NCBI GenBank assembly: GCA_963922565.1 | Contig: CAWUIQ010000002.1 | Span: 62,001 to 126,000 of the forward strand | From: JBCBKL01 sp963922565 | Lineage (GTDB): Bacteria > Pseudomonadota > Alphaproteobacteria > Rhodobacterales > Rhodobacteraceae | Direction of reading: 5' to 3' | Length of the DNA stretch: 64,000 nucleotides | In this document: positions 17,810 to 27,265 of the stretch, piece after piece | Layout: the number at the start of each line of letters is the position of its first letter | Position numbering within the stretch: the stretch's first letter is position 1 | The notes under the pieces: model-generated | The model's database searches: none | Seen by the model: only the letters and a program-made list of their open reading frames with translations | Told to the model about the DNA's origin: nothing | Program-made: the position numbers and the translations under genes

Positions 17810-18110
17810 CTCGGTGTACCGAATTAGAGGTCGAACAGCCGTGAGATTGCCTGTTTTTCTTGTAAATCTGTGTGACGTTGGTTCGCCGCATCCGGTGCGT
17901 ACAGTAAGTGCGATCGCAAAGTGCAAAGATGCTGGTACCTAGCTGGCGGTAACAACAAGCGGGGCTGCATCTTCAGCAACGCAGGCCAAAGGGTTCTCTG
18001 CAGAGCGTCCTGTGCAAGAAAGGCAATCTAATCGCAGCGATCATGCCCAGGGGGACGAATTGGGGGGGTGAACTCCAGAGCGTCTATCTTAGCCACAGCC
18101 AGTATTGATG
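17810..18110. other. Gap between the OXA islet and tRNA-Leu
   Basis: No supported gene. The stretch separates the beta-lactamase pair from tRNA-Leu. I found no repeat of the tRNA 3' end here that would mark an attachment site. Confidence 0.4.
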
Positions 18111-18196
18111 TGGTGCGGGCGGTGGGACTCGAACCCACACGGGCATACGCCCTTCGGATTTTAAGTCCGATATGTCTACCATTCCATCACGCCCGC
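18111..18196 (-). tRNA. tRNA-Leu (UAA)
   Basis: An 86-base leftward tRNA. The acceptor arm pairs GCGGGCG with CGCCCGC and the CCA is encoded. The anticodon loop CTTAAAA carries TAA. The long variable arm (AGGGCGTATGCCC region) and the GGTTCGAGTCC T-loop fit leucine tRNA. It lies between the beta-lactamase islet and core genes. Confidence 0.95.
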
Positions 18197-18249
18197 AGCG
18201 CGTGTGCCATCGCGGTTTATTGAAGGGTGACCAGGCGCTCAAGCCCCTT

Positions 18250-18804
18250 TTAGAGGTCTTGGCCAACCGGCCCGAGCGGTGCGCCGGGCGCGACCAGCGC
18301 GCGCTCGCTGAGCCACGGATTGTTTTCCAGCGCCTCCAGCATCTGCAGTCGCGCAGAGCTGAGGTTACCGATATGCATGAGCGTCAAGGCACGGCCCGAT
18401 TGTGCGCCGACATGGTTCGGTGACATCGACAGCACCTTGTCCAGATCGTCGAGCGCGCCGTTGAAATTGCCCTGCAGGTAGCGCACAAACGCGCGCTGAT
18501 TATAGCCTTCGGAATAGTTCGGGCAGTAATCGATCAACCTCTGAAACTCGGCTTCGGCCCCAAGATAGTCATAGCTGCTGCGACGGCGCATGCCGCTATC
18601 GAGGATTTCCTGGGCCTGCGCATTCGGGGCTTTGAGCCAAAGCTGCCACATCTTGTCCGACGCGACGCGACCGGCCATCTCGGTCTTGGCGCTGCGCGCC
18701 TCGTCAAGCAAAACCGCCATATCCTGGGTTGTATCAAGGGTGGGCGGGCAGTTCTCAGCAGCGGCAAGGGATGCAGTCAGAAAAAGTGCAATAGTCCATC
18801 TCAT
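18250..18804 (-). CDS. Secreted TPR-repeat protein
   Basis: A 184-residue protein with a signal peptide (MRWTIALFLTASLAAAENC; a cysteine follows but no lipobox is clear). The middle holds tetratricopeptide-like helical pairs (YDYLGAEAEFQRLIDYCPNY, EGYNQRAFVRYLQGNFNGAL, HVGAQSGRALTLMHIGNLSS). Likely a periplasmic protein-interaction scaffold. No specific function can be assigned. It is convergent with the tRNA region and is in line with the putR gene. Confidence 0.8.
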   Translation of the reverse strand: MRWTIALFLTASLAAAENCPPTLDTTQDMAVLLDEARSAKTEMAGRVASDKMWQLWLKAPNAQAQEILDSGMRRRSSYDYLGAEAEFQRLIDYCPNYSEGYNQRAFVRYLQGNFNGALDDLDKVLSMSPNHVGAQSGRALTLMHIGNLSSARLQMLEALENNPWLSERALVAPGAPLGPVGQDL

Positions 18805-18835
18805 ACCCTCAAGGATGGCCCTGATTTCCGTTTGG

Positions 18836-19336
18836 TCAAGCGTCGCCCAGTGTCATGGCGCCCTTCACGGCCTCCATTGCCACATAAGTAGACGAATTGG
18901 CGACATGGGGCAGGGCCGAGATGACCTCGCCCAGAAACTGCCGGTAGTGGGCCATGTCCTTGGTGCGAACCTTCAGAAGATAATCAAAGCTGCCCGCAAT
19001 CATGTGGGCCTCTTCGATCTGGGGCAGGGCGCTTACAGCCGCGTTGAACGCCGATAGCGCGGCCTCACGTGTGTCGGACAGCTTGACTTCGACGAATGCG
19101 ACATGATCAAGCCGCAACAGGGCCGGGTTCAGAACCGCGCGGTATCCCTGAATGACGTCGGTCTGCTCCAATCGCCTGAGGCGGGCCTGCGTCGGCGACT
19201 TGGACAGCCCAATCTTGTCGGCCAGCTCGGTGACACTCATCCGCCCGTCCTGCGCGAGCGCGGTTAGTATCGCCTGATCGAAACGGTCGAGCCCGGACGG
19301 CTCAAAAATCTTGCTAGCTGGTACTTTTTCGATCAT
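18836..19336 (-). CDS. putR: Lrp/AsnC-family regulator, likely PutR
   Basis: A 166-residue Lrp-type regulator: an N-terminal helix-turn-helix (GRMSVTELADKIGLSKSPTQ, ARLRRLEQTDVIQGYRAVLN) and a C-terminal RAM domain (FVEVKLSD, GSFDYLLKVRTKD). The ATG at 19336 has GAGG upstream; an in-frame ATG at 19399 would reach to the putA start. It is divergent from putA with 63 bases between starts, the classic alphaproteobacterial putR-putA layout in which PutR activates putA with proline. Confidence 0.88.
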   Translation of the reverse strand: MIEKVPASKIFEPSGLDRFDQAILTALAQDGRMSVTELADKIGLSKSPTQARLRRLEQTDVIQGYRAVLNPALLRLDHVAFVEVKLSDTREAALSAFNAAVSALPQIEEAHMIAGSFDYLLKVRTKDMAHYRQFLGEVISALPHVANSSTYVAMEAVKGAMTLGDA

Positions 19337-19399
19337 TTGGCCCTCATATATGCGCCACTTCAGTCTAATCGACTTCAGAATTACGCGTATAGTGGTCAC

Positions 19400-22300
19400 A
19401 TGCCTGAATCAAGCTTTCCAAACCAGCACGCTGCCTTTGCGGAAAAGATCGACGCGGCCATGTACGCCGATCCGGCAGAGGTTTTGCCTCAACTCGTGAA
19501 AGATGCCGCGCTTGACGAGAATGATCGCGCTGCGATCTCGGCCCGCGCATCCGATCTGGTCCGCCGTCTGCGCAGCGGGTCACATCCCGGGATGATGGAG
19601 GTCTTTCTGGCCGAGTACGGTCTCTCGACCGATGAGGGCGTGGCGCTGATGTGTCTTGCCGAGGCGCTGTTGCGGGTGCCTGACGCGGAAACGATCGACG
19701 CGCTGATCGAAGACAAGATCGCCCCGTCGAACTGGGGCAAGCATCTGGGGCACTCCACGTCATCGCTGGTCAATGCGTCCACCTGGGCGCTTATGCTGAC
19801 CGGCCGCGTTCTTGATGATGCGCCGCCGGGGCCCATCGGACACCTGCACAACGCCATCAAGCGTCTGGGTGAGCCAGTCATACGGCTCGCTGTGTCGCAG
19901 GCAATGAAAGAGATGGGGCGGCAATTCGTGCTGGGCGAAGACATCGAAAGCGCGATGCGCCGCGCGGCGGGGATGGAGGCAAAGGGCTATACCTACAGCT
20001 ATGACATGCTGGGAGAGGCGGCGCTGACCGACGAAGACGCGCGGCACTATCACCTGAGCTATTCCCGCGCGATTTCGGCCATCGCGCGATCGTGCAATGC
20101 AGATGACATACGGCGCAATCCCGGGATCTCGGTCAAACTGTCGGCTCTCTATCCGCGATATGAACGGGGCCAGGCGGCCTCGGTGATGGAGGATCTGGTT
20201 CCGCACCTGCGTTCCCTCGCGATGCTGGCAAAGTCGGCGGGCATGGGGCTTAATGTCGATGCGGAAGAGGCTGACCGCCTGTCCTTGTCGCTTGAGGTCA
20301 TTGACGCCGTGCTGGGCGAGCCTGCCTTGGCTGGCTGGGATGGGTTTGGCATCGTTGTCCAGGCTTATGGTCAGCGGGCCGGCACTGTCATCGATGCGAT
20401 TTATGATATGGCGCAGCGACATGATCGTCGGCTGATGGTCCGGCTGGTCAAGGGCGCCTATTGGGATACCGAGATCAAGCGGGCGCAGGTTCTGGGCCTC
20501 GACGGCTTTCCCGTTTTCACCCGCAAGGCCGAAACCGATGTCAGCTATATCGCGAATGCCCGCAAGCTGCTGGGTATGACCGGCCGGATCTATCCGCAAT
20601 TCGCCACCCACAACGCGCATACGGTTGCAGCGATCCTGCATATGGGGGCGCCCAAGGAAACGTATGAGTTCCAGCGCCTGCATGGCATGGGCGAGGCGTT
20701 GCACAATCTCATCCTGAGTGATGAAAAGACCCGCTGCCGGATCTATGCGCCCGTCGGTGCCCATCGGGATCTGCTGGCCTATCTTGTTCGCCGCCTTCTG
20801 GAGAACGGCGCGAATTCAAGCTTCGTTAACCAGATCGTTGATGAGGCGGTCGCGCCCGAGGAGGTCGCATCTGATCCCTTCGCCGCACTGTCGTCTGATC
20901 CGCCTACGATATCGCGAGGCACAGACCTGTTCATGCCAGAGCGTCCGAATTCGATGGGCTTTGATCTGAGCAATATCGCGACATTGGAGCGTATCGACGC
21001 CGCGCGTGATCCGTTTCGGTCACACACCTGGGCGGTTGCACCCCTCGTTTGTGGCAATGGCGATGCCGGGCCATCCGCTCCGGTCATCAACCCCGCCAAT
21101 CAGGACGATCATGTGGGTCAGGTCCGGGTCGCGACCGCGGATGAGGCGCGACAGGCCCTCGCTGATGCCCAGCCATGGGCGGCCTCTGCGGCGGAAAGGG
21201 CCGCAATCCTGAGTGCAGCGGCTGATCTTTACGAAGAGAACCACGGCGAGATCTTCGCCCTGCTCGGGCGCGAGGCGGGCAAGAGCCTGCTGGATGCCGT
21301 GGCCGAGTTGCGGGAGGCGGTGGATTTTCTGCGCTACTACGCCGCTCAACCCATCACCGGCTCGCCCTTGGGCAAGGTCGTCTGCATCTCACCATGGAAC
21401 TTCCCATTGGCGATCTTTACCGGGCAGATTGCGGCCGCGTTGATGGCTGGCAATGCGGTCCTGGCCAAACCGGCCGAACAGACCCCGCTCATCGCAAATC
21501 TGGGCATTTCACTGCTGCACAAGGCCGGTGTCCCCCAGCCGACCTTGCAGCTCTTGCCCGGTGACGGATCCGTTGGGGCCGCGCTCACAGGCGCTGGCCC
21601 GGATGGTGTGGTTTTCACCGGCTCGACCGAAACCGCCCTGCGTATCCGCGCGAGCCTTGCCGAACATGCCAAACCCGGCACTCCGCTGATCGCCGAGACC
21701 GGTGGGATCAACGCGATGATCGTCGACTCCACAGCACTGCCGGAACAGGCTGTGCGCAGTGTCATCGAAAGTGCCTTTCAGTCGGCGGGACAGCGGTGTT
21801 CGGCCCTGCGCTGTCTCTATGTTCAAGAGGATATCGCGGACGATTTCGAGCGAATGCTGACTGGGGCCATGGATGTCCTCAAGACAGATGACCCGTGGGA
21901 GATCTCGACGGATGTCGGCCCGGTCATCGATGGGATCGCGCGCGATGACTTTGCCGCCTATATCGCGCAGGCCCGAGCCGAGGGGCGGGTTCTCTATGAA
22001 GGGAAGGCGCCGGAAGAGGGGACGTTCATCCCCCCAACTTTGATCCGCGTGGGCGGGATCAACGATGTCGAACGCGAAGTATTTGGGCCGGTCCTGCATA
22101 TCGCCCGGTATTGCGCGGGTGACCTCGACCGGATCATCGATGATATAAACGCAACCGGCTATGGCCTGACTTTTGGATTGCACACGCGCATCGATGACCG
22201 GGTGCAGTATGTGGCCGACCGTGTCGCCGCCGGAAACATCTATGTCAACCGGAACCAGATCGGCGCGATTGTCGGCAGTCAACCCTTTGGCGGGCATGGG

Positions 22301-22831
22301 CTGTCCGGTACTGGCCCCAAGGCCGGCGGCCCTGACTATCTGCTGCGGTTCCAAACCGGACAGACGCCGCCCAAGGCGGACGGTTGGGACGATCAGACCG
22401 TCGTTCCGCTTCCCAATATCATGGTCGCGCTGTCCCACAGGCTGGCCGAGGCGTCGCTGCCGGGTCCAACCGGTGAGTCGAACCGATTGAGCCATTGGAC
22501 CAAGCCGCCGATCCTATGTCTGGGACCGGGCCGGAAGGCGGTGGAGGAGCAGGCGAAGGCCGTCGAGGCGCTTGGTGGACGCGCGGTTCGGGCAGGCGGC
22601 CCGATCGTCCCCGATGATCTGACGCACGCCGGTGGTCTCAGCGGGGTTTTGTGGTGGGGCGATGACGATACGGCGCGGCCAATCGATCGGGCGCTGGCGG
22701 TACGGCGGGGCGCGATTGTTCCACTTATCAGAACGTTACCCGACAAAGCGCATGTATTGGATGAGCGGCATGTCTGCGTGGACACCACCGCGTCCGGCGG
22801 CAACGCGGCGCTTTTGGGTGAGGTCAGCTAG
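19400..22831 (+). CDS. putA: Bifunctional proline dehydrogenase / P5C dehydrogenase
   Basis: A 1143-residue PutA oxidising proline to glutamate. Residues about 90-480 form the FAD-dependent proline dehydrogenase barrel (GISVKLSALYPRYE, VRLVKGAYWDTEIKRAQ, ATHNAHTV). Residues about 520-1010 form the aldehyde dehydrogenase (CISPWNFPLAIFTGQIAAAL, AETGGINAM with the Glu, Cys800 in AGQRCSALR). The N-terminal ribbon-helix-helix of enterobacterial PutA is absent, which fits regulation by a separate PutR. The last 130 residues form an extra C-terminal segment. The end overlaps convergent metG by four bases. Confidence 0.96.
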   Translation: MPESSFPNQHAAFAEKIDAAMYADPAEVLPQLVKDAALDENDRAAISARASDLVRRLRSGSHPGMMEVFLAEYGLSTDEGVALMCLAEALLRVPDAETIDALIEDKIAPSNWGKHLGHSTSSLVNASTWALMLTGRVLDDAPPGPIGHLHNAIKRLGEPVIRLAVSQAMKEMGRQFVLGEDIESAMRRAAGMEAKGYTYSYDMLGEAALTDEDARHYHLSYSRAISAIARSCNADDIRRNPGISVKLSALYPRYERGQAASVMEDLVPHLRSLAMLAKSAGMGLNVDAEEADRLSLSLEVIDAVLGEPALAGWDGFGIVVQAYGQRAGTVIDAIYDMAQRHDRRLMVRLVKGAYWDTEIKRAQVLGLDGFPVFTRKAETDVSYIANARKLLGMTGRIYPQFATHNAHTVAAILHMGAPKETYEFQRLHGMGEALHNLILSDEKTRCRIYAPVGAHRDLLAYLVRRLLENGANSSFVNQIVDEAVAPEEVASDPFAALSSDPPTISRGTDLFMPERPNSMGFDLSNIATLERIDAARDPFRSHTWAVAPLVCGNGDAGPSAPVINPANQDDHVGQVRVATADEARQALADAQPWAASAAERAAILSAAADLYEENHGEIFALLGREAGKSLLDAVAELREAVDFLRYYAAQPITGSPLGKVVCISPWNFPLAIFTGQIAAALMAGNAVLAKPAEQTPLIANLGISLLHKAGVPQPTLQLLPGDGSVGAALTGAGPDGVVFTGSTETALRIRASLAEHAKPGTPLIAETGGINAMIVDSTALPEQAVRSVIESAFQSAGQRCSALRCLYVQEDIADDFERMLTGAMDVLKTDDPWEISTDVGPVIDGIARDDFAAYIAQARAEGRVLYEGKAPEEGTFIPPTLIRVGGINDVEREVFGPVLHIARYCAGDLDRIIDDINATGYGLTFGLHTRIDDRVQYVADRVAAGNIYVNRNQIGAIVGSQPFGGHGLSGTGPKAGGPDYLLRFQTGQTPPKADGWDDQTVVPLPNIMVALSHRLAEASLPGPTGESNRLSHWTKPPILCLGPGRKAVEEQAKAVEALGGRAVRAGGPIVPDDLTHAGGLSGVLWWGDDDTARPIDRALAVRRGAIVPLIRTLPDKAHVLDERHVCVDTTASGGNAALLGEVS

Positions 22832-24543
22832 CCCCGGGTTCCTGCAAAACGGGTCTGCCATGCCTCGCGGTCCTCATCGCTGATTTTGGCGAACAGGACC
22901 TCTGGAACGGTAAAGGCGTGACCGGGCGCAAGTGTTTCGAGGGCGGCGGGAACGTCCTCGGGCCAGTCAAGCGTGTCGAGGTTCAGGGCCTTCCGCAAAG
23001 TCTCGGCTGCGTCGGGAATGAACGGTGACGACAGGGCCGCATAGAGCGCGACGAGGTTGAGCGCGAGCCGGATTTGTGCGGCGGCGCGCTCGGGATCTTC
23101 CTTGAAAACCGACCAGGGCGCGGCGGCCTGCAGGTATTCGTTGCCTGCAACCCAAATCGCACGCAGCTCTTGCGCGGACTTGCGCACCTCCATCGCATCC
23201 ATCCGATCCTGGTACCGGGCGACGCGGGTGCTGAGATCTTCGATCAGGGCCTTTTCGGCAGGGCCATAGGCGCCGCCCTCGGGCACAACCTCGCCAAATT
23301 TCGAGCGGCAGAACTTGGTCACCCGGCTGACGAAGTTACCAAGCACGTCGGCGAGGTCCTTGTTCACGCCAGCCTGGAACAGCTCCCATGTGAACTCGGC
23401 GTCGGAGGTTTCCGGGCAGTTCGACAAGAGCCACCAGCGCCAGTAGTCGGCGGGCAGGATTTCCAGCGCCTGATCCATGAAGACGCCGCGCCCCTGGCTG
23501 GTCGAGAACTGGCCGCCGTCATAGTTGAGGTAGTTGAAGGATTTCAGGTGATCGACCATCTTCCACGGCTCGCCCGAACCCAGGATCGTGGCGGGGAAAG
23601 ACAGGGTGTGAAACGGCACGTTATCCTTGCCCATGAACTGGGTATAGCGGACGTCATCGGCACCCTTATCTGTGCGCCACCAGCGTTCCCAATAATCATT
23701 GCCGTCGCCCGCATCCTGCCATTCCTGCGCGCAGGCGATGTATTCGATGGGGGCGTCGAACCAGACGTAAAAGACCTTGCCCTCCATTCCGGGCCAATCC
23801 TCGTCGCCCTTCTTTACCGGGATACCCCAGTCCAGATCGCGGGTGATGCCCCGATCCTGCAGGCCGTCGCCGTCATGCAGCCATTTCTTGGCGATCGAGG
23901 TGGTCAGCAGCGGCCAGTCGGTCTTGCTGTCGATCCATTTGTCGAGCTCATCCTTCAGCGCCGACTGGCGCAGATAGAGGTGCTTGGTCTCGCGGACCTC
24001 CAGATCGGTTGATCCCGAAATGGCGGAACGTGGATCGATCAGGTCAGTCGGGTTCAGCTGCTTGGTGCAGTTTTCGCACTGGTCACCGCGGGCCTTTTCG
24101 TATCCGCAATTGGGGCAGGTGCCCTCGATGTACCGATCGGGCAGAAAGCGGCCATCGGCATTCGAATAGACCTGACGCTCGCTGACTTCGCGGATCAGGC
24201 CCGCCTCGGCCAGCTTGCCTGCAAAATGCTGGGTCAGGGCGTGGTTCTGCGGCGATGACGACCGGCCAAAATGATCGAAGGACAGGCGGAAACCATCGGC
24301 AAGCTCGGACTGAACTGCATGCATTTCGGCACAATACTCCGCCACTGGCTTGCCCGCCTTGGCCGCAGCAAGCTCTGCCGGGGTTCCGTGTTCGTCCGTG
24401 GCGCAGAGAAACAGCACCTCGTTACCCCGCGCACGCTGGTAGCGGGCATAGAGATCGGCGGGCAGCTGGCTGCCGATCAGGTTGCCCAGATGCTTGATCC
24501 CGTTGATGTAGGGAATGGCGGAGGTGATGAGATGTCTGGCCAT
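22828..24543 (-). CDS. metG: Methionyl-tRNA synthetase
   Basis: A 571-residue class I synthetase charging tRNA-Met. HLGN at about residue 18 is the HIGH signature, FSTSQG is the KMSKS-like loop, and the zinc knuckle shows CPNC and CENC pairs around residues 143-160. FVSRVTKFC and the helical anticodon-binding domain follow. The C-terminal tRNA-binding extension found in some bacteria is absent, which is normal for this length. The stop overlaps the convergent putA stop. Confidence 0.96.
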   Translation of the reverse strand: MARHLITSAIPYINGIKHLGNLIGSQLPADLYARYQRARGNEVLFLCATDEHGTPAELAAAKAGKPVAEYCAEMHAVQSELADGFRLSFDHFGRSSSPQNHALTQHFAGKLAEAGLIREVSERQVYSNADGRFLPDRYIEGTCPNCGYEKARGDQCENCTKQLNPTDLIDPRSAISGSTDLEVRETKHLYLRQSALKDELDKWIDSKTDWPLLTTSIAKKWLHDGDGLQDRGITRDLDWGIPVKKGDEDWPGMEGKVFYVWFDAPIEYIACAQEWQDAGDGNDYWERWWRTDKGADDVRYTQFMGKDNVPFHTLSFPATILGSGEPWKMVDHLKSFNYLNYDGGQFSTSQGRGVFMDQALEILPADYWRWWLLSNCPETSDAEFTWELFQAGVNKDLADVLGNFVSRVTKFCRSKFGEVVPEGGAYGPAEKALIEDLSTRVARYQDRMDAMEVRKSAQELRAIWVAGNEYLQAAAPWSVFKEDPERAAAQIRLALNLVALYAALSSPFIPDAAETLRKALNLDTLDWPEDVPAALETLAPGHAFTVPEVLFAKISDEDREAWQTRFAGTRG

Positions 24544-24693
24544 GCGTCTGCTTCCGGTCGTTCGCGGCGTCCCTTATCAGCGTCGGCGGGCGGGGGGAAG
24601 GTGCGCGGTGACACCGCCGGAAAAAGCGAGGCGCCGAATGCCTGTTGTCGCGCGTCCGTTGCGCTTTGCTTTGCGGCGGTGCAAGGCTTCCTC

Positions 24694-25170
24694 ATGACCT
24701 TCGAGATACGCGATGCGAACAGGAGTGATACTGACGACATCGCTGACCTTTGGCACGCAGGCTGGCATGACGCCCATGCCGCCATCGTACCGGCCGAGTT
24801 GGTTCGTCTCCGAACCCATGCCAGCTTTGTCGAAAGAAGTGCGCGGCACATCGAACGGACGCGATTGGCGGTGAGCAGCGGGCGCGTCAGCGGTTTGTGC
24901 ATGATCCGGGGCGACGAACTGTTTCAGCTCTATATTGCGGGCCATGCAAGGGGCACCGGCGTGGCGCAGGTTCTTATTGCCGAGGCCGAAGAACGCATCC
25001 GTGGCAATGGCAATTCCCGTGCCTGGCTCGCCTGTGCCGTTGGCAACGAAAGGGCGGCCCGCTTTTATCAACGGTGCGGCTGGACGCTGCGCGGGCCTGA
25101 GGTAGAAGATTTGGAGCTGCTCGAAGGATCGTTCCCGCTGGAGGTTTGGCGGTTCGAGAAGGTGCTTTAG
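24694..25170 (+). CDS. GNAT-family N-acetyltransferase
   Basis: A 158-residue acetyltransferase. The ATG at 24694 gives a standard GNAT length; the open frame extends far upstream into the antisense of metG and is not used. The acetyl-CoA motif is YIAGHARGTGVAQVLIAEAE, followed by ACAVGNERAARFYQRCGW. No ribosome binding site is obvious. The acceptor is unknown. It is convergent with the MFS gene, four bases apart. Confidence 0.85.
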   Translation: MTFEIRDANRSDTDDIADLWHAGWHDAHAAIVPAELVRLRTHASFVERSARHIERTRLAVSSGRVSGLCMIRGDELFQLYIAGHARGTGVAQVLIAEAEERIRGNGNSRAWLACAVGNERAARFYQRCGWTLRGPEVEDLELLEGSFPLEVWRFEKVL

Positions 25171-25174
25171 CAGA

Positions 25175-26446
25175 TCAGCGCCTGTCCGGTCCCTCTTTCG
25201 CGGCCTCGGATGCAGGTTTCTGGCGGGGGCCATCCTCGCGGGAACGACCGGTGAGCCGCCCGATCAGGAACGACGTCCGCGGCGCATAAATGTACCGCGT
25301 GCGCGTAGCCGTAGGCCGGGCCGCCATGCGGATCAGTCCGAATGCCAACAGCAACCCGTGTGCCACGGCGATCATGCTGAACAAGGCGGTTGGACCATAC
25401 TGGTCAATCAGTGCCGAGGCGACGTACGGGGCCCCAATTGCACCCAGTGCGAAAAAGAAAACCAGAGCCGCTGAAAGATCCACCCGTTCCGAACTGTCGG
25501 CAAAGTCGTGGGCATGCGCTGCCGCCACCGAAAAGATCGGGAAAGTCGTGAGCCCGAAAAGGCCGGCGGCCAGCATGATCGATGCGGTTCCAAGATCGGC
25601 TGCAAAGACGGTCACGCCACAACTCAGCATCGCAGCCGCCGAAAGCCAGGTCAGAACCCACCGGCGATCATACTTGTCTGCCAGCCACCCGGTGGGGTAC
25701 TGCGCAATGGCCCCGCCCAGCACGAAGGCGGCCAGAAACCACGCGATTTGTGTGGCTTCGAGACCGACCTCGACCCCATAGACCGGTCCGACCATCCTAA
25801 AGGATGCCCCGGACAAAGCCGCGACGACCACACCCGCCACCGCCAGAGGGGATTTCTCGTAGGCCAGGCGTGGCCGCAGGCGCGGCGCGTGCGGCATCTC
25901 GGGTGGTTTGACAGTCGTCAGCGTCAGGGGCAGCAGCGCGGCGCAGCACACGATCGCCAACAGGTTATAGCTGATGTAGCTGGCCGGTTCGAGAAACGCG
26001 ATCACCAGCTGCGCGCAAAGCGATGCACCCAGATCGAAAAGCCGGTAGATGCCCATGACCCGGCCTCGGGTCGCGTTCGTGACCTTGGCGTGCAACCACG
26101 CCTCGATCACCGTGTAGCAACCCGCGACGCAAAGGCCCGATCCCACGCGCATCACGGCCCAGGCAACCGGGTCGACGATCATCATGTGGGCGATAAGGCC
26201 GATGGCCCCGAGCGCGGTGAAGACGGCGAATGCACGCGAATGTCCCACATTGCCCATCAATCGCGGCGCCCACCAGCAACCGATAAAGAAGCCGAGGAAA
26301 TGGGACGAACCCAAAAGGCCGATTTCCTGCCGCGTGAAATCCAGCGCCAGACCCGATATCGCATCGAGCGGCCCAAGCGCTCCGGACGAGAGCTGCAGCA
26401 GGACGACGGAAAGCAGAAGGGCGGCAAAGGAAATGACCATGCGCAT
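25175..26446 (-). CDS. MFS transporter
   Basis: A 423-residue major facilitator with about twelve hydrophobic segments, resembling the YcaD-like group. The loop motif GWLADKYDRRWVL lies between segments 8 and 9, and GRVMGIYRLFDLGA in the middle. The C-terminal 40 residues are hydrophilic and charged. Possible drug or metabolite efflux; the substrate is unknown. Confidence 0.88.
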   Translation of the reverse strand: MRMVISFAALLLSVVLLQLSSGALGPLDAISGLALDFTRQEIGLLGSSHFLGFFIGCWWAPRLMGNVGHSRAFAVFTALGAIGLIAHMMIVDPVAWAVMRVGSGLCVAGCYTVIEAWLHAKVTNATRGRVMGIYRLFDLGASLCAQLVIAFLEPASYISYNLLAIVCCAALLPLTLTTVKPPEMPHAPRLRPRLAYEKSPLAVAGVVVAALSGASFRMVGPVYGVEVGLEATQIAWFLAAFVLGGAIAQYPTGWLADKYDRRWVLTWLSAAAMLSCGVTVFAADLGTASIMLAAGLFGLTTFPIFSVAAAHAHDFADSSERVDLSAALVFFFALGAIGAPYVASALIDQYGPTALFSMIAVAHGLLLAFGLIRMAARPTATRTRYIYAPRTSFLIGRLTGRSREDGPRQKPASEAAKEGPDRR

Positions 26447-26508
26447 GCGCGCACCATGGGGTGAGTCCCCCGGGGTTACCAGTGGGCCAGCGCAAGCATC
26501 GGGATTTT

Positions 26509-27090
26509 CTAGGCCGCGGCGATATCCACCTGAATATCGATCCCGACATTCGGCCCGACGAGATCGGGATATCCCGCCGCGCCAAAGGCAAACCGGTCGA
26601 CACTGCCCTTGAGCAGAACCGACAGACGGCTGAGATCGGTTGGCGCGGTTCCGCGGGGTCGATAGATCGCCGCGTCGAACCGGACGGGTTGCGTGACACC
26701 GCGCAGGGTCAGATCGCCCTCGAGCGCGCCACCGTTCGAAATCCGCCCGCCCGCGCCGAGGATAACCCGGGTCGACCGAAAGCTGGCAGTTGGATGGTTT
26801 CGCGCGTCAAGCACGCCTTCGCTTTTCATCGCTTCGGTTGCAAAGAAAAGACCGGTGCGGGCGTTTCGCACATCCGCCGTCACATCTGCGGTCGAAGCGG
26901 AAAGATTGTCAGGATCAATTTGCAGGTCTGCAGTCGCCAGAGGAACCGTGCCGCTTTGAATGCCGCCCATCAGGTCGAAATCAAACCGGATGCGGGCGCC
27001 CCCCGGGGCAATGGCGTAACGGGTGGGCGCCGCCCATGACGGCAGCGCTGCCAGCAAACTGAGACTTGCGAGGAAATTCCGACGTTTCAT
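26509..27090 (-). CDS. YceI-family periplasmic protein
   Basis: A 193-residue secreted protein. The signal peptide is MKRRNFLASLSLLAALPSWA, with a pair of arginines. The mature part is a YceI lipocalin-like barrel: RIRFDFDLMGGIQSGTV, ARTGLFFATEAMKSEGVLDA, NHPTASFRSTRV and GDLTLRGVTQPVRF. YceI proteins bind isoprenoid-like lipids; some members are stress-induced. Confidence 0.9.
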   Translation of the reverse strand: MKRRNFLASLSLLAALPSWAAPTRYAIAPGGARIRFDFDLMGGIQSGTVPLATADLQIDPDNLSASTADVTADVRNARTGLFFATEAMKSEGVLDARNHPTASFRSTRVILGAGGRISNGGALEGDLTLRGVTQPVRFDAAIYRPRGTAPTDLSRLSVLLKGSVDRFAFGAAGYPDLVGPNVGIDIQVDIAAA

Positions 27091-27265
27091 TTCACAACAC
27101 CCTTGTGCGCATGAGAATAGCTCCGCCCTGAAATCAGGCCAGCCCGCGTCACGCTGAGTTGAAACCCGGTTGAGCGGGGGGTCACCTCAACAACCGGTCA
27201 ATATCGGCTTGTCCGTCACAGCACGCTCGCTAGGCTGCCACCCAACAACAGGACGGAGATTGACG

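Noticed and set aside
23074..24012. Long open frame on the plus strand within metG
   Set aside because: It is a reverse-strand shadow of methionyl-tRNA synthetase with no motif.
24271..24693. N-terminal extension of the GNAT gene across the start of metG
   Set aside because: The GNAT fold begins at 24694 and the extension is antisense to methionyl-tRNA synthetase.
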